Shown here in pieces: positions 7,420 to 15,173 of a stretch of DNA of 64,000 bases (positions are counted from its first letter, which is position 1; each line of letters starts with the position of its first letter). The stretch lies in the NCBI GenBank assembly GCA_027532555.1, contig JAPZTJ010000021.1, forward strand, positions 62,001-126,000. The letters are read 5' to 3'. The notes beneath the pieces were generated by a model. That model had not been told where the DNA came from and ran no database searches. It saw only the letters and a program-made list of their open reading frames with translations. The position numbers and the translations under genes are program-made. This stretch comes from Aquidulcibacter sp. Lineage in GTDB: Bacteria > Pseudomonadota > Alphaproteobacteria > Caulobacterales > Aquidulcibacteraceae.

Positions 7420-10365
7420 ATGATTAAACATTTCATTGTTCGCACCGCTTCGTTTTTTTGTATTTCAGTTCTGATCGCTTTGCCCGCGTTACCGCAACAG
7501 GTAGTCGCGCAAGCCATCAGCCAGACGCGCCCGATTGCTGCCACCCCGCCCGGCGCTGTTTGGCCGTGGGAGGGTTCGGACCTTAAGCCCAGTAAGGATG
7601 TTGTCTATGGCGTGTTGCCTAATGGCATGCGCTACGCAATCCGGCCCAATAATCTGCCCGAAAAGCAGGTCTCTTTGCGTTTTCGTATTGATGCGGGCTC
7701 GAAGTATGAGCGTGATGATCAGCGCGGATTTGCGCACTTTCTTGAGCATATGGCGTTTAACGGCTCCACCAATATTCCAGAAGGCGAGCTGACCAAAACG
7801 ATGGAGCGCTTAGGCGCAAGCTTTGGCAGCCACGTCAATGCGCATGTAAGCCTTGAAGAGACGATGTATAAGCTCGACATTCCAAGCGCCGACGGCGGCC
7901 GCTTGGATACAGCTTTATCCATCTTCCGCGAGACGGCCGACCGTCTCTTGTTGAAGGATGATGCGATCAAGCGGGAAATTGGCGTAGTCATCTCGGAGAT
8001 GAATGACGGCGATGGGCCGGGGCGGCGGATTAGGCGTCAGCTCAGCCAGTTTTTGCGTCCCAATGATATCTCCACGCTCCGCGAACCAATTGGGATCAAG
8101 GAAATTGTAGAAACAGCAACTTCGGCCAAGGTGCGCGAATTCTACGATACTTGGTATCGCCCAGAGCGCTCGATTTTGGTGATTACGGGTAATGTGGATG
8201 TAGAAGCTACTAAGGCTCTCATTGCCGCAAAGTTTTCGGATTGGAAGCCGAAAACCGCAAAAGCGCCACCCAAACCAGACAATGGCTTTTGGACTAAAGA
8301 GCCTATTCGGGCAAAGATTATTGTTGAGCCAGAGCAGCCCATCGTTGTCATGGTCACGCTTAACCGTCCAGATGAGACCGACTATGGTGATCTCGACACA
8401 AGTGAAAAGCGCAAATGGTCAATTTTGCAGTCCGTGGCAGAGGGCGTGTTCCAACGGCGGCTTGCGCGCCTGCAACTCGTCGATAACCCCCCGACTCTTG
8501 GCGTATTCTATCAAAACTCTGTTTCTGAAAACGGCCTAACTGCCGCACTCACCGTCATGCCGCGAGAAGATGCTTGGCAGGAAGCATTGAAAACCGTTGT
8601 GATTGAAATGCGGCAAGCTGTGGCAGCGGGCTTTAACTCAGATGAAATTGAAGAAGTGTTCAAGGAAGGCAGGTTGACTCTAGAGCGGGCAATTAAAGAA
8701 GAACCTACGCGCAGGACGACAGGGATTTCTGGCGCATTGATCAATTCACTTGGCTTAGACAGCGTATCGACTAGTCCACAGGACAATCTAGCCAACTTTG
8801 ATCGATGGATCACGGAGATTACGCCAGAAGCAGTTAATCGTGCTTTTGCGACTTGGTGGCAGGGGGCTGAGCCATCCTTGGTTATGTTGAGCAAGAAGCC
8901 TATGGAAGGCGGCGAGGTGGCGGTAGTTGAAGCTTGGAAAGCCGCCATGGCCGCACCATTGCCAACACGCGAAGAAGTTAAAAAGGCGGAGTTTAAGCCT
9001 CTTGATCTTGGACCTGCAGGCAAGATCAAAACGGTCGAAGAGCTGGCCCATCCCAAAGCCAAAGTGGTGATTTTTGAGAATGGGGTCCGTCTGTCCTTCA
9101 TGCATACGGACTATACCAAGGACCGGGCCAGCATTCGTGTCGGCATTAATTCGGGCCATTTGGCCTTCCTGCAGGTTTATCCGTACTGGACTTCATTTGC
9201 GGATGCTACTTGGGGCGGGGATGGCATTGGCGATTTGACGTTGGATCAATCCATCAGCGCCTTCGCTGGACGGTCCACCTCACTGGCTTCGGTCCGTATC
9301 GATCCTGACACGCTGGAAATGTCTGCGAGCCCTGCCATCGCCGACTTGCCTGAACAATTGCAAGTGATGTTGAGCCAAGTTGTCGAGCCGCGTATGGGGC
9401 CACGCCCTGCCTCGCTGTTGCGTGATGCGCTTAAAACAAGCTGGGATTCCTATAATCAGACCGCTGCTGGCGTGTATAGTTTCTATAGCGGGACATTCTT
9501 TGAGACTGGTAATCCAGTTTATGAAGAACCAAACTTGCAGAGATATCTCGCCAGCGATGATGAGAAAGGTAAGGCCTATCTGAAGCGCTTGCGCGAGGAG
9601 GGGACCATCCATGTTGTCGTTGTTGGCGACGCAGAGTTTGAGTCTGTGGTTGCGGCCGTGGCCAAAACTTTTGGGACCTTGCCAAAGCGGCCCGGATTGC
9701 CGCTGAACACCGCCCAATTGGCAACGATCCGATCGGTGCCAACAGGCCAGCCTGCCCGAGTCTTGACCCATAAGGGGCCATCCGAACAAGCGATCGTTCA
9801 TGTCTCCTGGCGAACCAAGGGCGGTATTGATCCCATCGAGGCTGAACGGTTTTGGGTTTTGTCGGAAATCCTCCAGTTACGCCTGACCGATAAGGTGCGT
9901 GAAGCTGCCGGTCAGTCCTATTCACCCAATGGTGGCTGGACATCGACCTCCTACGCCGATTTAGGGCGCTTTTACGCGCATGCTTCTGTAACGCCGGATC
10001 AAGTCCAGCCAGTCGAAGCTGTAATTGATGGCATTGCCGCTGATCTGGTGAAGGACGGTGTCACCTTAGACGAACTCAAGCGGGTGGTAGAGCCAGCGAT
10101 AAAAACACAAGAACGGTCGCGCCAGAGTAATGGCTATTGGTCCGCCATTCTTTCAGAATTGGACACGCCGAAACTACCTGGCTCAAACACAGGTTTCCGA
10201 AAAGATCGCGAAGCCCAGAACGAAGCTCGCCTTCAGGCCATCACGCCCGCGCAATTGCACGAAATCGCCAAGCGCTATCTGTTGCCACAAAACACGATCC
10301 GCATTCAGGTCTTGCCGGAAAAGCAAGTGAAGCCAGACGGCAAAGCCGCACCTGCCAAGCCTTAA
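7420..10365 (+). CDS. M16-family zinc metallopeptidase, two-domain, exported
   Basis: A 981-residue protein with an N-terminal hydrophobic export signal (MIKHFIVRTASFFCISVLIA ... VVAQA). The N-terminal peptidase half has the inverted zinc motif H-F-L-E-H at residues 106-110 in RGFAHFLEHMAFNGS, and a downstream glutamate-rich helix REIGVVISEMND that should supply the third zinc ligand. The C-terminal half (from about residue 550, KVVIFENGVRLSF) is the usual inactive M16 domain that closes the clamshell. Such periplasmic enzymes degrade peptides. I start at the ATG 7420; an in-frame TTG at 7408 would add four residues. A hairpin at 10356-10381 spans the stop codon. Confidence 0.92.
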   Translation: MIKHFIVRTASFFCISVLIALPALPQQVVAQAISQTRPIAATPPGAVWPWEGSDLKPSKDVVYGVLPNGMRYAIRPNNLPEKQVSLRFRIDAGSKYERDDQRGFAHFLEHMAFNGSTNIPEGELTKTMERLGASFGSHVNAHVSLEETMYKLDIPSADGGRLDTALSIFRETADRLLLKDDAIKREIGVVISEMNDGDGPGRRIRRQLSQFLRPNDISTLREPIGIKEIVETATSAKVREFYDTWYRPERSILVITGNVDVEATKALIAAKFSDWKPKTAKAPPKPDNGFWTKEPIRAKIIVEPEQPIVVMVTLNRPDETDYGDLDTSEKRKWSILQSVAEGVFQRRLARLQLVDNPPTLGVFYQNSVSENGLTAALTVMPREDAWQEALKTVVIEMRQAVAAGFNSDEIEEVFKEGRLTLERAIKEEPTRRTTGISGALINSLGLDSVSTSPQDNLANFDRWITEITPEAVNRAFATWWQGAEPSLVMLSKKPMEGGEVAVVEAWKAAMAAPLPTREEVKKAEFKPLDLGPAGKIKTVEELAHPKAKVVIFENGVRLSFMHTDYTKDRASIRVGINSGHLAFLQVYPYWTSFADATWGGDGIGDLTLDQSISAFAGRSTSLASVRIDPDTLEMSASPAIADLPEQLQVMLSQVVEPRMGPRPASLLRDALKTSWDSYNQTAAGVYSFYSGTFFETGNPVYEEPNLQRYLASDDEKGKAYLKRLREEGTIHVVVVGDAEFESVVAAVAKTFGTLPKRPGLPLNTAQLATIRSVPTGQPARVLTHKGPSEQAIVHVSWRTKGGIDPIEAERFWVLSEILQLRLTDKVREAAGQSYSPNGGWTSTSYADLGRFYAHASVTPDQVQPVEAVIDGIAADLVKDGVTLDELKRVVEPAIKTQERSRQSNGYWSAILSELDTPKLPGSNTGFRKDREAQNEARLQAITPAQLHEIAKRYLLPQNTIRIQVLPEKQVKPDGKAAPAKP

Positions 10366-10381
10366 AGGAGGGGTAGGCTTG
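10356..10381 (+). repeat. Hairpin spanning the M16 gene stop codon
   Basis: CAAGCCT (10356-10362) and AGGCTTG (10375-10381) form a 7-bp stem with a 12-base loop that contains the TAA stop and an AGGAGG-like sequence. There is no T-run, so it may be a weak terminator or an mRNA 3'-end stabiliser. Confidence 0.35.
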
Positions 10382-10439
10382 ATTTGCTGATCTGGCAGGC
10401 GTAGCGGCCTAGCTGAAGCAGAAGCGAGGGCGAAGCGGC

Positions 10440-11012
10440 GTGGGTGGGGCTGAGAGGTCAACTGGACTTGCAGGGCTAGGTGAGGGGGGCGGTCTGAACC
10501 GACGCACCTTGCTGCTTGGCGCATCCCTTGCCTTCGCCAGCCTAACGGGCAAAGCCCACGCCCGCCCTAATTCTGGCCAAACTGGACAAGATTACGCCCG
10601 GCTGAAATTGGTGATCGAACGCATCTGTCGCGCGCAAGGCTTGCCGCCAGACGCGCTAAAGCTGGAATTGATCGATACTGACGCCTTGCGTGCCGATGTG
10701 TCCTTGACTGGCAAGGTTCGGATGACCACCGGCTTTGTCGCCACGTGTGAGACGGACGCGCAAGTTGCGGCTTGGTTCTGCCAGTGCCTTGTGGCTTTAA
10801 GGACCAAAACCGAAGGCGTGGCGCTGGACCGAGCGGCATTGGCGACCTTGCTTGCCGCAGGATATGACCCGCGGCAGGCGTTGATCCTTTGGGCTCGCTG
10901 GGCAGTTTCGAAAAAGTTACGCAATTCCAGCCGCGTTAGAGACGTCCCTATCACCCCGCATCGTCTAGAAATCTTCCGAGTCCAGATCGAAAAACTGGGC
11001 TATCTGATTTAG
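10440..11012 (+). CDS. Exported M48-like protein without catalytic motif
   Basis: About 190 residues from a GTG start; no ATG is available and the start is uncertain. A twin-arginine-like signal NRRTLLLGASLAFASLTGKA ends near AHA. The rest lines up by eye with M48 peptidases: RICRAQGLPPDALKLELID, then VRMTTGFVATCETDAQVAAW where M48 enzymes have the I-Y-V-T-x-G-L stretch leading to HEXXH, and later LLAAGYDPRQALILWARWA, matching the A-G-Y-D-P helix of that family. At the place of HEXXH this protein has FCQCLVAL, so no zinc site. I infer an inactive M48 relative, perhaps binding peptides or modulating another peptidase. It lies 74 bp after the M16 peptidase on the same strand. Confidence 0.62.
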   Translation: MGGAERSTGLAGLGEGGGLNRRTLLLGASLAFASLTGKAHARPNSGQTGQDYARLKLVIERICRAQGLPPDALKLELIDTDALRADVSLTGKVRMTTGFVATCETDAQVAAWFCQCLVALRTKTEGVALDRAALATLLAAGYDPRQALILWARWAVSKKLRNSSRVRDVPITPHRLEIFRVQIEKLGYLI

Positions 11013-11099
11013 CGCAAGCTGAAGCAAAACATGGATTTGAACACTAAGGGACTTGAAGAAAAAGGGCGGACAGTATATCTCCCGCCCCCTCGCATGTGT

Positions 11100-11176
11100 G
11101 CCGTGGTAGCTCAGTTGGTTAGAGCGCCAGATTGTGGCTCTGGAGGTCAGCGGTTCAATTCCACTTCACGGTACCA
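11100..11176 (+). tRNA. tRNA-His (anticodon GTG), lacking G-1
   Basis: A 77-nt cloverleaf with CCA encoded at 11174-11176. The anticodon arm CCAGA-TTGTGGC-TCTGG (11127-11143) gives GTG at 11134-11136. The acceptor GCCGTGG pairs with TCACGGT, with G-U at both ends, and the discriminator is A73. The base before position 1 is T, so the extra G-1 of most tRNA-His is not encoded. The T stem AGCGG/CCACT has one C-A mismatch. Confidence 0.93.
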
Positions 11177-11202
11177 TGCGAGTTTTGCCTTTCGGGCGGT
11201 CG

Positions 11203-11223
11203 AGGCCACAGCGGGCCTTTTTT
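11203..11223 (+). terminator. Terminator after tRNA-His
   Basis: A short stem AGGCC (11203-11207) / GGCCT (11214-11218) with a 6-base loop is followed by a run of six T ending at 11223. It sits 27 bases after the tRNA 3' end. Confidence 0.6.
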
Positions 11224-11276
11224 AGATTTCATTCTTTGGCTGAGGGTTGACCCTTCCCCATGACACAGCCGATCCC

Positions 11277-12341
11277 ATGACCCTGTTGCGTGATCCGTCA
11301 ATTTTGATTGTGGGTGGTGGACCAGTCGGTCTTTGTGCGGGTATCGCGCTACTCAAGGACGGCCATCGGGTTGCACTTGTCGATTCTGGTGCACACGGCG
11401 CGGGCTGGGCTTCTGGCGGCATGCTGGCCCCGCTTTACGAAATGGCGGCAGACCCAGCTTGCCTAGACCTCTATGTCCAGTTTTCCCTGAAAAGCGCGGA
11501 ACATTGGCAAGGGTTAGCGCGGACCTGCGGCGTCGACTTACACGCACCCAGCTTATTCTTGGCGCGCACGCAAGAAGAGGTAGAGGCCCTGTTGGGCCTC
11601 CAGCAGCGCGCCAATGGGCTGGGTTTGGACGTTGCAACAATTCCTGTTCCTGCCGGGATAACGGCACGGGCGGCTTTCCAAGCGCCAAGTGAGCGTTCGC
11701 TCGACCCTCGCGCCGCCCTCAAAAGCTTGATGAACCAGTTCCGAGAACTCGGTGGTGACCTCCTAATCGGCCAAGCTGAAGCCATAGGCCCGCATCGGCT
11801 CGGTCTGTTGGATGGTCGGACCCTGGAAGCTGAAACGATTATCCTCGCTAATGGCTTTGGCGCTTCAAGCTTTGGCCAGTCAGTCCCAACGTTGAACGCC
11901 TTAAGGCCGGTCAAAGGCCAGATGGTACGGGTGGCACATCCAGAACTGGCAAGCCCAATCATGCGCGCGGGCCGGATCTATGTGTTGTCACGCGGCGGTG
12001 GCTTGGTCATTGGTGCCACCTCGGATCCTCATACTGCCCCCGTACCAAGTGTCGATGTCGATCCAGTTTTGGCCTTGTTGGCTGAAGCGAAGGCGCTTCT
12101 TCCGTCCTTGGCCATGAAGTCTGTGGTTGAGGCTTGGGCCGGGATGCGCCCGGACACGCCTGATCATCTGCCACTGGTGGGGGCGAGCGGCGTGGCTGGC
12201 ATTTATCTCGCGACGGGGACCTATCGTAATGGGTGGCTGCTGGCACCCGCTATTGGCGCCTATTTATGCCAGCTTATATCTGGCAAAACACTGGATCAGG
12301 CTTTGATGAACCTCTTTGCACCCGAACGCTTTTCCAGCTAG
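11277..12341 (+). CDS. FAD-dependent amino-acid oxidase, glycine oxidase (ThiO)-like
   Basis: About 354 residues of the D-amino-acid oxidase/ThiO fold. The FAD-binding Rossmann motif ILIVGGGPVGLCAGIAL is at the N terminus, GAGWASGGMLAP follows where ThiO-type enzymes contact the flavin, and the C-terminal block VEAWAGMRPDTPDHLPLVG with YLATGTYRNGWLLAP is typical of this group. The family deaminates glycine or other small amines with oxygen; in many bacteria it makes the glycine imine for thiazole synthesis. No thiamine genes are nearby, so the pathway is open. The start is uncertain: ATG 11277 is used, a TTG at 11247 is in frame, and neither has a clear ribosome site. An acyl-CoA dehydrogenase gene follows after 46 bp. 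Confidence 0.82.
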   Translation: MTLLRDPSILIVGGGPVGLCAGIALLKDGHRVALVDSGAHGAGWASGGMLAPLYEMAADPACLDLYVQFSLKSAEHWQGLARTCGVDLHAPSLFLARTQEEVEALLGLQQRANGLGLDVATIPVPAGITARAAFQAPSERSLDPRAALKSLMNQFRELGGDLLIGQAEAIGPHRLGLLDGRTLEAETIILANGFGASSFGQSVPTLNALRPVKGQMVRVAHPELASPIMRAGRIYVLSRGGGLVIGATSDPHTAPVPSVDVDPVLALLAEAKALLPSLAMKSVVEAWAGMRPDTPDHLPLVGASGVAGIYLATGTYRNGWLLAPAIGAYLCQLISGKTLDQALMNLFAPERFSS

Positions 12342-12387
12342 AAGGCGGGTCGTAAATGTCCGGACAAATGCACGGGAGATGCGTAGA

Positions 12388-13557
12388 ATGAGCGGCTTTG
12401 AAACAAGTGAAGAGCACCGTGCAATTGAAGAAGCTGTCGGCCGCATTTGCGCCAAGTATGACGACGCCTTCTGGTCTGAGACCGATGAGACTGGCCGGTT
12501 CCCTGAACCTTTCGTCGCCGATATGGCTGATGGTGGCTGGCTGGGCTGCGCTTTCCCAGAGGCCTATGGTGGGGCGGGGCTTGGTCTGGTCGAAGCCGCG
12601 ATTGTCATGAAGACAGTGGCCCAGTCCGGCGCGGGATTTTCTGGCGCTTCGGCGATCCATCTGAACATTTTTGGCCCAAAGCCGATCGAAAAGTTTGGGA
12701 CCGAGGAGCAAAAACAAGCCTTTTTGCCAAAGCTCATCACCGGTGAACACAAGATGTGTTTTGCCGTGACAGAGCCCAATGCTGGTCTTGAAACAGCGGC
12801 GATTACGACGCGCGCGGTTCGCACTAACGAAGGCTATACGATTACAGGCCGGAAGATTTGGACCACCAGTGCCCAGCGCGCTGACAAGATCCTGATCCTG
12901 GCGCGCACCACACCTCGCGAGGAAGCTGCCCGCCCGACTGATGGTCTCAGTCTGTTTTATTGCGATTTTGACCGCACGGCCATTGATGCGAAGCCCATTC
13001 CGAAAATGGGCCGCAAGGCAGTGGAATGTAACATGCTATTTATCGAGGATTTGAAAGTCCCCCATGATGCTTTGATCGGCGAAGAGGGCAAGGGCTTCAA
13101 ATATATCCTCTCGGGCCTGAACCCAGAACGCGTGTTGTTTGCCGTCGAAGCCATCGGTCTCGGCCGGGCAGCTCTTTCCCGTGCAGCCCAATATGCCAAG
13201 GAACGCGTCGTGTTTGGCCGTCCCATCGGTATGAACCAAGGCGTTGCCCATCCCCTTGCCAAGTCTTGGTGTGAATTGGAAGCCGCAGAGCTTTTGGCCA
13301 TGAAGGCCGCTGCATTGTTCGATGCAGGCCTCGATTGTGGTGCAGAAGCCAATGCCGCTAAATATCTGGGGGCGGAAGCTGGTTATCACGCTTGCGAGGC
13401 GGCGGTATTGGCTCATGGGGGCATGGGCTATGCCAAGGAATATCAAGTTGAGCGCATGTTCCGCGAATCAATGATTGCCCGCATCGCACCGGTTTCGCGC
13501 GAAATGATTCTAAACTTTGTGGCTGAGAAGGTCTTAGGGCTTCCAAAATCCTATTGA
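12388..13557 (+). CDS. Acyl-CoA dehydrogenase
   Basis: A 389-residue flavoenzyme with the full acyl-CoA dehydrogenase fold: N-terminal helices (EEHRAIEEAVGRICAKYDD), the middle beta domain with CFAVTEPNAGLET and GRKIWTTSAQRADKILIL, and the C-terminal helical domain with RVVFGRPIGMNQGVAHPLA and HGGMGYAKEYQVERMFRES. The Glu in AKEYQVER is at the position of the usual catalytic base. It introduces an alpha-beta double bond into an acyl-CoA and passes electrons to ETF. The exact substrate is not visible. GGGAG nine bases before ATG 12388 sets the start; the frame runs further upstream into the previous gene. Confidence 0.9.
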   Translation: MSGFETSEEHRAIEEAVGRICAKYDDAFWSETDETGRFPEPFVADMADGGWLGCAFPEAYGGAGLGLVEAAIVMKTVAQSGAGFSGASAIHLNIFGPKPIEKFGTEEQKQAFLPKLITGEHKMCFAVTEPNAGLETAAITTRAVRTNEGYTITGRKIWTTSAQRADKILILARTTPREEAARPTDGLSLFYCDFDRTAIDAKPIPKMGRKAVECNMLFIEDLKVPHDALIGEEGKGFKYILSGLNPERVLFAVEAIGLGRAALSRAAQYAKERVVFGRPIGMNQGVAHPLAKSWCELEAAELLAMKAAALFDAGLDCGAEANAAKYLGAEAGYHACEAAVLAHGGMGYAKEYQVERMFRESMIARIAPVSREMILNFVAEKVLGLPKSY

Positions 13558-13589
13558 TTTCTGTGCTTTAGAGTTGCGCTAACAGAGTC

Positions 13590-13605
13590 TTAACCATGTT
13601 TGGTT
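13590..13605 (+). promoter_or_regulatory. Possible CtrA half-site / inverted repeat
   Basis: TTAACCATG at 13590-13598 resembles the TTAACC half of alphaproteobacterial CtrA sites, and AACCA/TGGTT (13592-13596 with 13601-13605) form a small inverted repeat. It lies about 65 bp before the lytic transglycosylase start. The second TTAA of the full consensus is absent. Confidence 0.3.
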
Positions 13606-13667
13606 GATCCTACGTCAGTGGAACCGGTCGCCCGAAGTGCGACTGAAACGCTGTAGGAGACAAGCAA

Positions 13668-14669
13668 GTGACACCCGAAGCCATTGGCGGCTCGCCCGTA
13701 CGCCAAGCTATTGCCCACGCCTCGCGCACGACGGGCATGAGTTTTCAGTTTCTGTTGTCGACCGCAGTCCGCGAAAGTTCGCTCAACCCTAAGGCTGAAG
13801 CCAAAACCTCAAGCGCGACGGGCTTGTTTCAATTCCTCGATGCGACGTGGCTGACGACGGTCAAGCGTCATGGCGCCAAGCATGGCTTAGGCGCTGAAGC
13901 GTCTATGATCGAGATGGGTGCCAATGGCCGTCCCAATGTCGCGGACCCCGGGCTTCGTCGCGCGATTTTAGATTTGCGCTATGATCCCAAGATATCATCG
14001 CTCATGGCAGCTGAGTTCGCAGGCGATAACGCCGACTATTTGCGCGGTCGCACTGGCCAGGAACCAGAGGCTGGGGATCTGTACGCTGCCCATTTTTTGG
14101 GGGCAGGCGGGGCGGCTGAATTGGTCAATGCCGCGCGGGATCGGCCTTGGGCCAGTGCTGCCGATTTGTTTCCAAGTGCGGCCGCGGCTAACCGCCCGAT
14201 CTTTTACAAAAATGGCGGGGCCGAGCGCACTGTCGCGGAACTGCTAGACAATCTGCGCGCGACCGCCAACCGGCAAGCCCCTGCTGTCAGCCAGCATGAA
14301 TTGGGGGATGAGCCTGCGCATTTGTTCGGTCCAAAAACCTATGCTGCGGGTACGATTGATCGCGCCTTGGCCAGTCGTTTGATGGCAAGTCTGTTAGAGA
14401 ATGACTATTTCAGCGGTCAGCCCAATGATTTTATGCGCATGCTAGGCCAAGTCGCAGATGGCGATGACAAGTCCTTGGCTAGCTTGAATCCAACTATGCT
14501 CGCCCAGCTTTATGGGGCAGGGGACCGGAAGCAGGAAGAGGCGGGCCTAGATGTCATCCAGTCGCTTATGGGGATGAAATCTATCGCTCAAATCCTATCG
14601 CCGGATGGATCAGATAAGCGATCTGACAACGACTCATCGCTCGGCTTTGACCTGAAGAACCCGATCTAG
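13668..14669 (+). CDS. SLT-type lytic transglycosylase domain protein
   Basis: 333 residues from a GTG start that has AGGAGA seven bases upstream (13655-13660). The N-terminal 150 residues form an SLT/lysozyme-like domain: FLLSTAVRESSLNPKAEA with the predicted catalytic Glu36, then SSATGLFQFLDATWLTTVK and DLYAAHFLGAGGAAELV. The C-terminal half is low-similarity and probably helical. No signal peptide is apparent, as in several alphaproteobacterial enzymes of this type that are linked to flagellar or stalk assembly; that link is only suggested here by the possible CtrA half-site upstream. It would cleave the glycan strand of peptidoglycan. Confidence 0.82.
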   Translation: MTPEAIGGSPVRQAIAHASRTTGMSFQFLLSTAVRESSLNPKAEAKTSSATGLFQFLDATWLTTVKRHGAKHGLGAEASMIEMGANGRPNVADPGLRRAILDLRYDPKISSLMAAEFAGDNADYLRGRTGQEPEAGDLYAAHFLGAGGAAELVNAARDRPWASAADLFPSAAAANRPIFYKNGGAERTVAELLDNLRATANRQAPAVSQHELGDEPAHLFGPKTYAAGTIDRALASRLMASLLENDYFSGQPNDFMRMLGQVADGDDKSLASLNPTMLAQLYGAGDRKQEEAGLDVIQSLMGMKSIAQILSPDGSDKRSDNDSSLGFDLKNPI

Positions 14670-14686
14670 TTTAATGCCTCAAGGCA

Positions 14687-14983
14687 TTAGCTGCCGCGTC
14701 GCAGCCCCGTGGCGATCCCAATTCCGATTATCGCCGCGCCAAGATAGCAATAGCCACAATGTTGACTGGCCATCCAGCTAAGCTCTTGCAGCAAGCCACG
14801 TGCGCTGAAGCTTGTCGCATGTTGGCACCAGGCACCCAGCGATTGGGTTGAACCTGAAAGCCAAGGTCCAATCGCAATCAACAAAGCGCCAACACTTATA
14901 AGCGCCAAGGCGATGATGCGGGTTTCGTCTAAAATTGTTGATTTTTCAGCGGCTTGACCGGTTGTCGCTTGAATTGTACGCAT
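14687..14983 (-). CDS. Small two-helix membrane protein, unknown
   Basis: 98 residues starting MRTIQATTGQAAEKST, with two predicted membrane helices (LALISVGALLIAIGPWL and YLGAAIIGIGIATGL). Three Cys lie between or near the helices (WCQH and HCGYCY). I do not recognise the family. It is divergent from ccoN with about 190 bp between starts and convergent with the transglycosylase gene, separated by a 6-bp hairpin at 14673-14688. The ribosome site is weak. The Cys/His pairs and the position beside an oxidase operon make a metal- or haem-related role conceivable, but this is speculation. Confidence 0.6.
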   Translation of the reverse strand: MRTIQATTGQAAEKSTILDETRIIALALISVGALLIAIGPWLSGSTQSLGAWCQHATSFSARGLLQELSWMASQHCGYCYLGAAIIGIGIATGLRRGS

Positions 14984-15133
14984 GGAACCAAAAGCCTCTT
15001 GATGTGTTTGAGAAGGTGCCACCGTACCTGAAAGCCCTCGCAACATCCAGCAAAAACGGGACGCCGACCCTGCGACAAAATAACCCTTTTATTTTTGTGG
15101 AAATTGGGCGTATCACGAGCATGTGACTGTGGT

Positions 15134-15146
15134 GCGGATCATCCGC
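15134..15146. promoter_or_regulatory. Perfect palindrome before ccoN
   Basis: GCGGAT-C-ATCCGC is a perfect 6-bp inverted repeat 28 bases before the preferred ccoN start at 15174. It could be an operator or a leader hairpin. It is inside the coding frame if the alternative GTG start at 15123 is used. Confidence 0.35.
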
Positions 15147-15173
15147 GCCGGCTTCTGGGGGGCCTGTCTAACG

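Noticed and set aside
9280..9801. Minus-strand open frames inside the M16 peptidase gene
   Set aside because: Shadows of the plus-strand gene, which shows a continuous family-like product.
11100..11230. Integration site at tRNA-His
   Set aside because: No integrase, no repeated tRNA end and no change in gene style nearby. The same holds for tRNA-Lys at 55750.
14984..15122. FNR/FixK box upstream of ccoN
   Set aside because: Only the half TTGAT is present near 15000; the matching ATCAA is missing at the required spacing.
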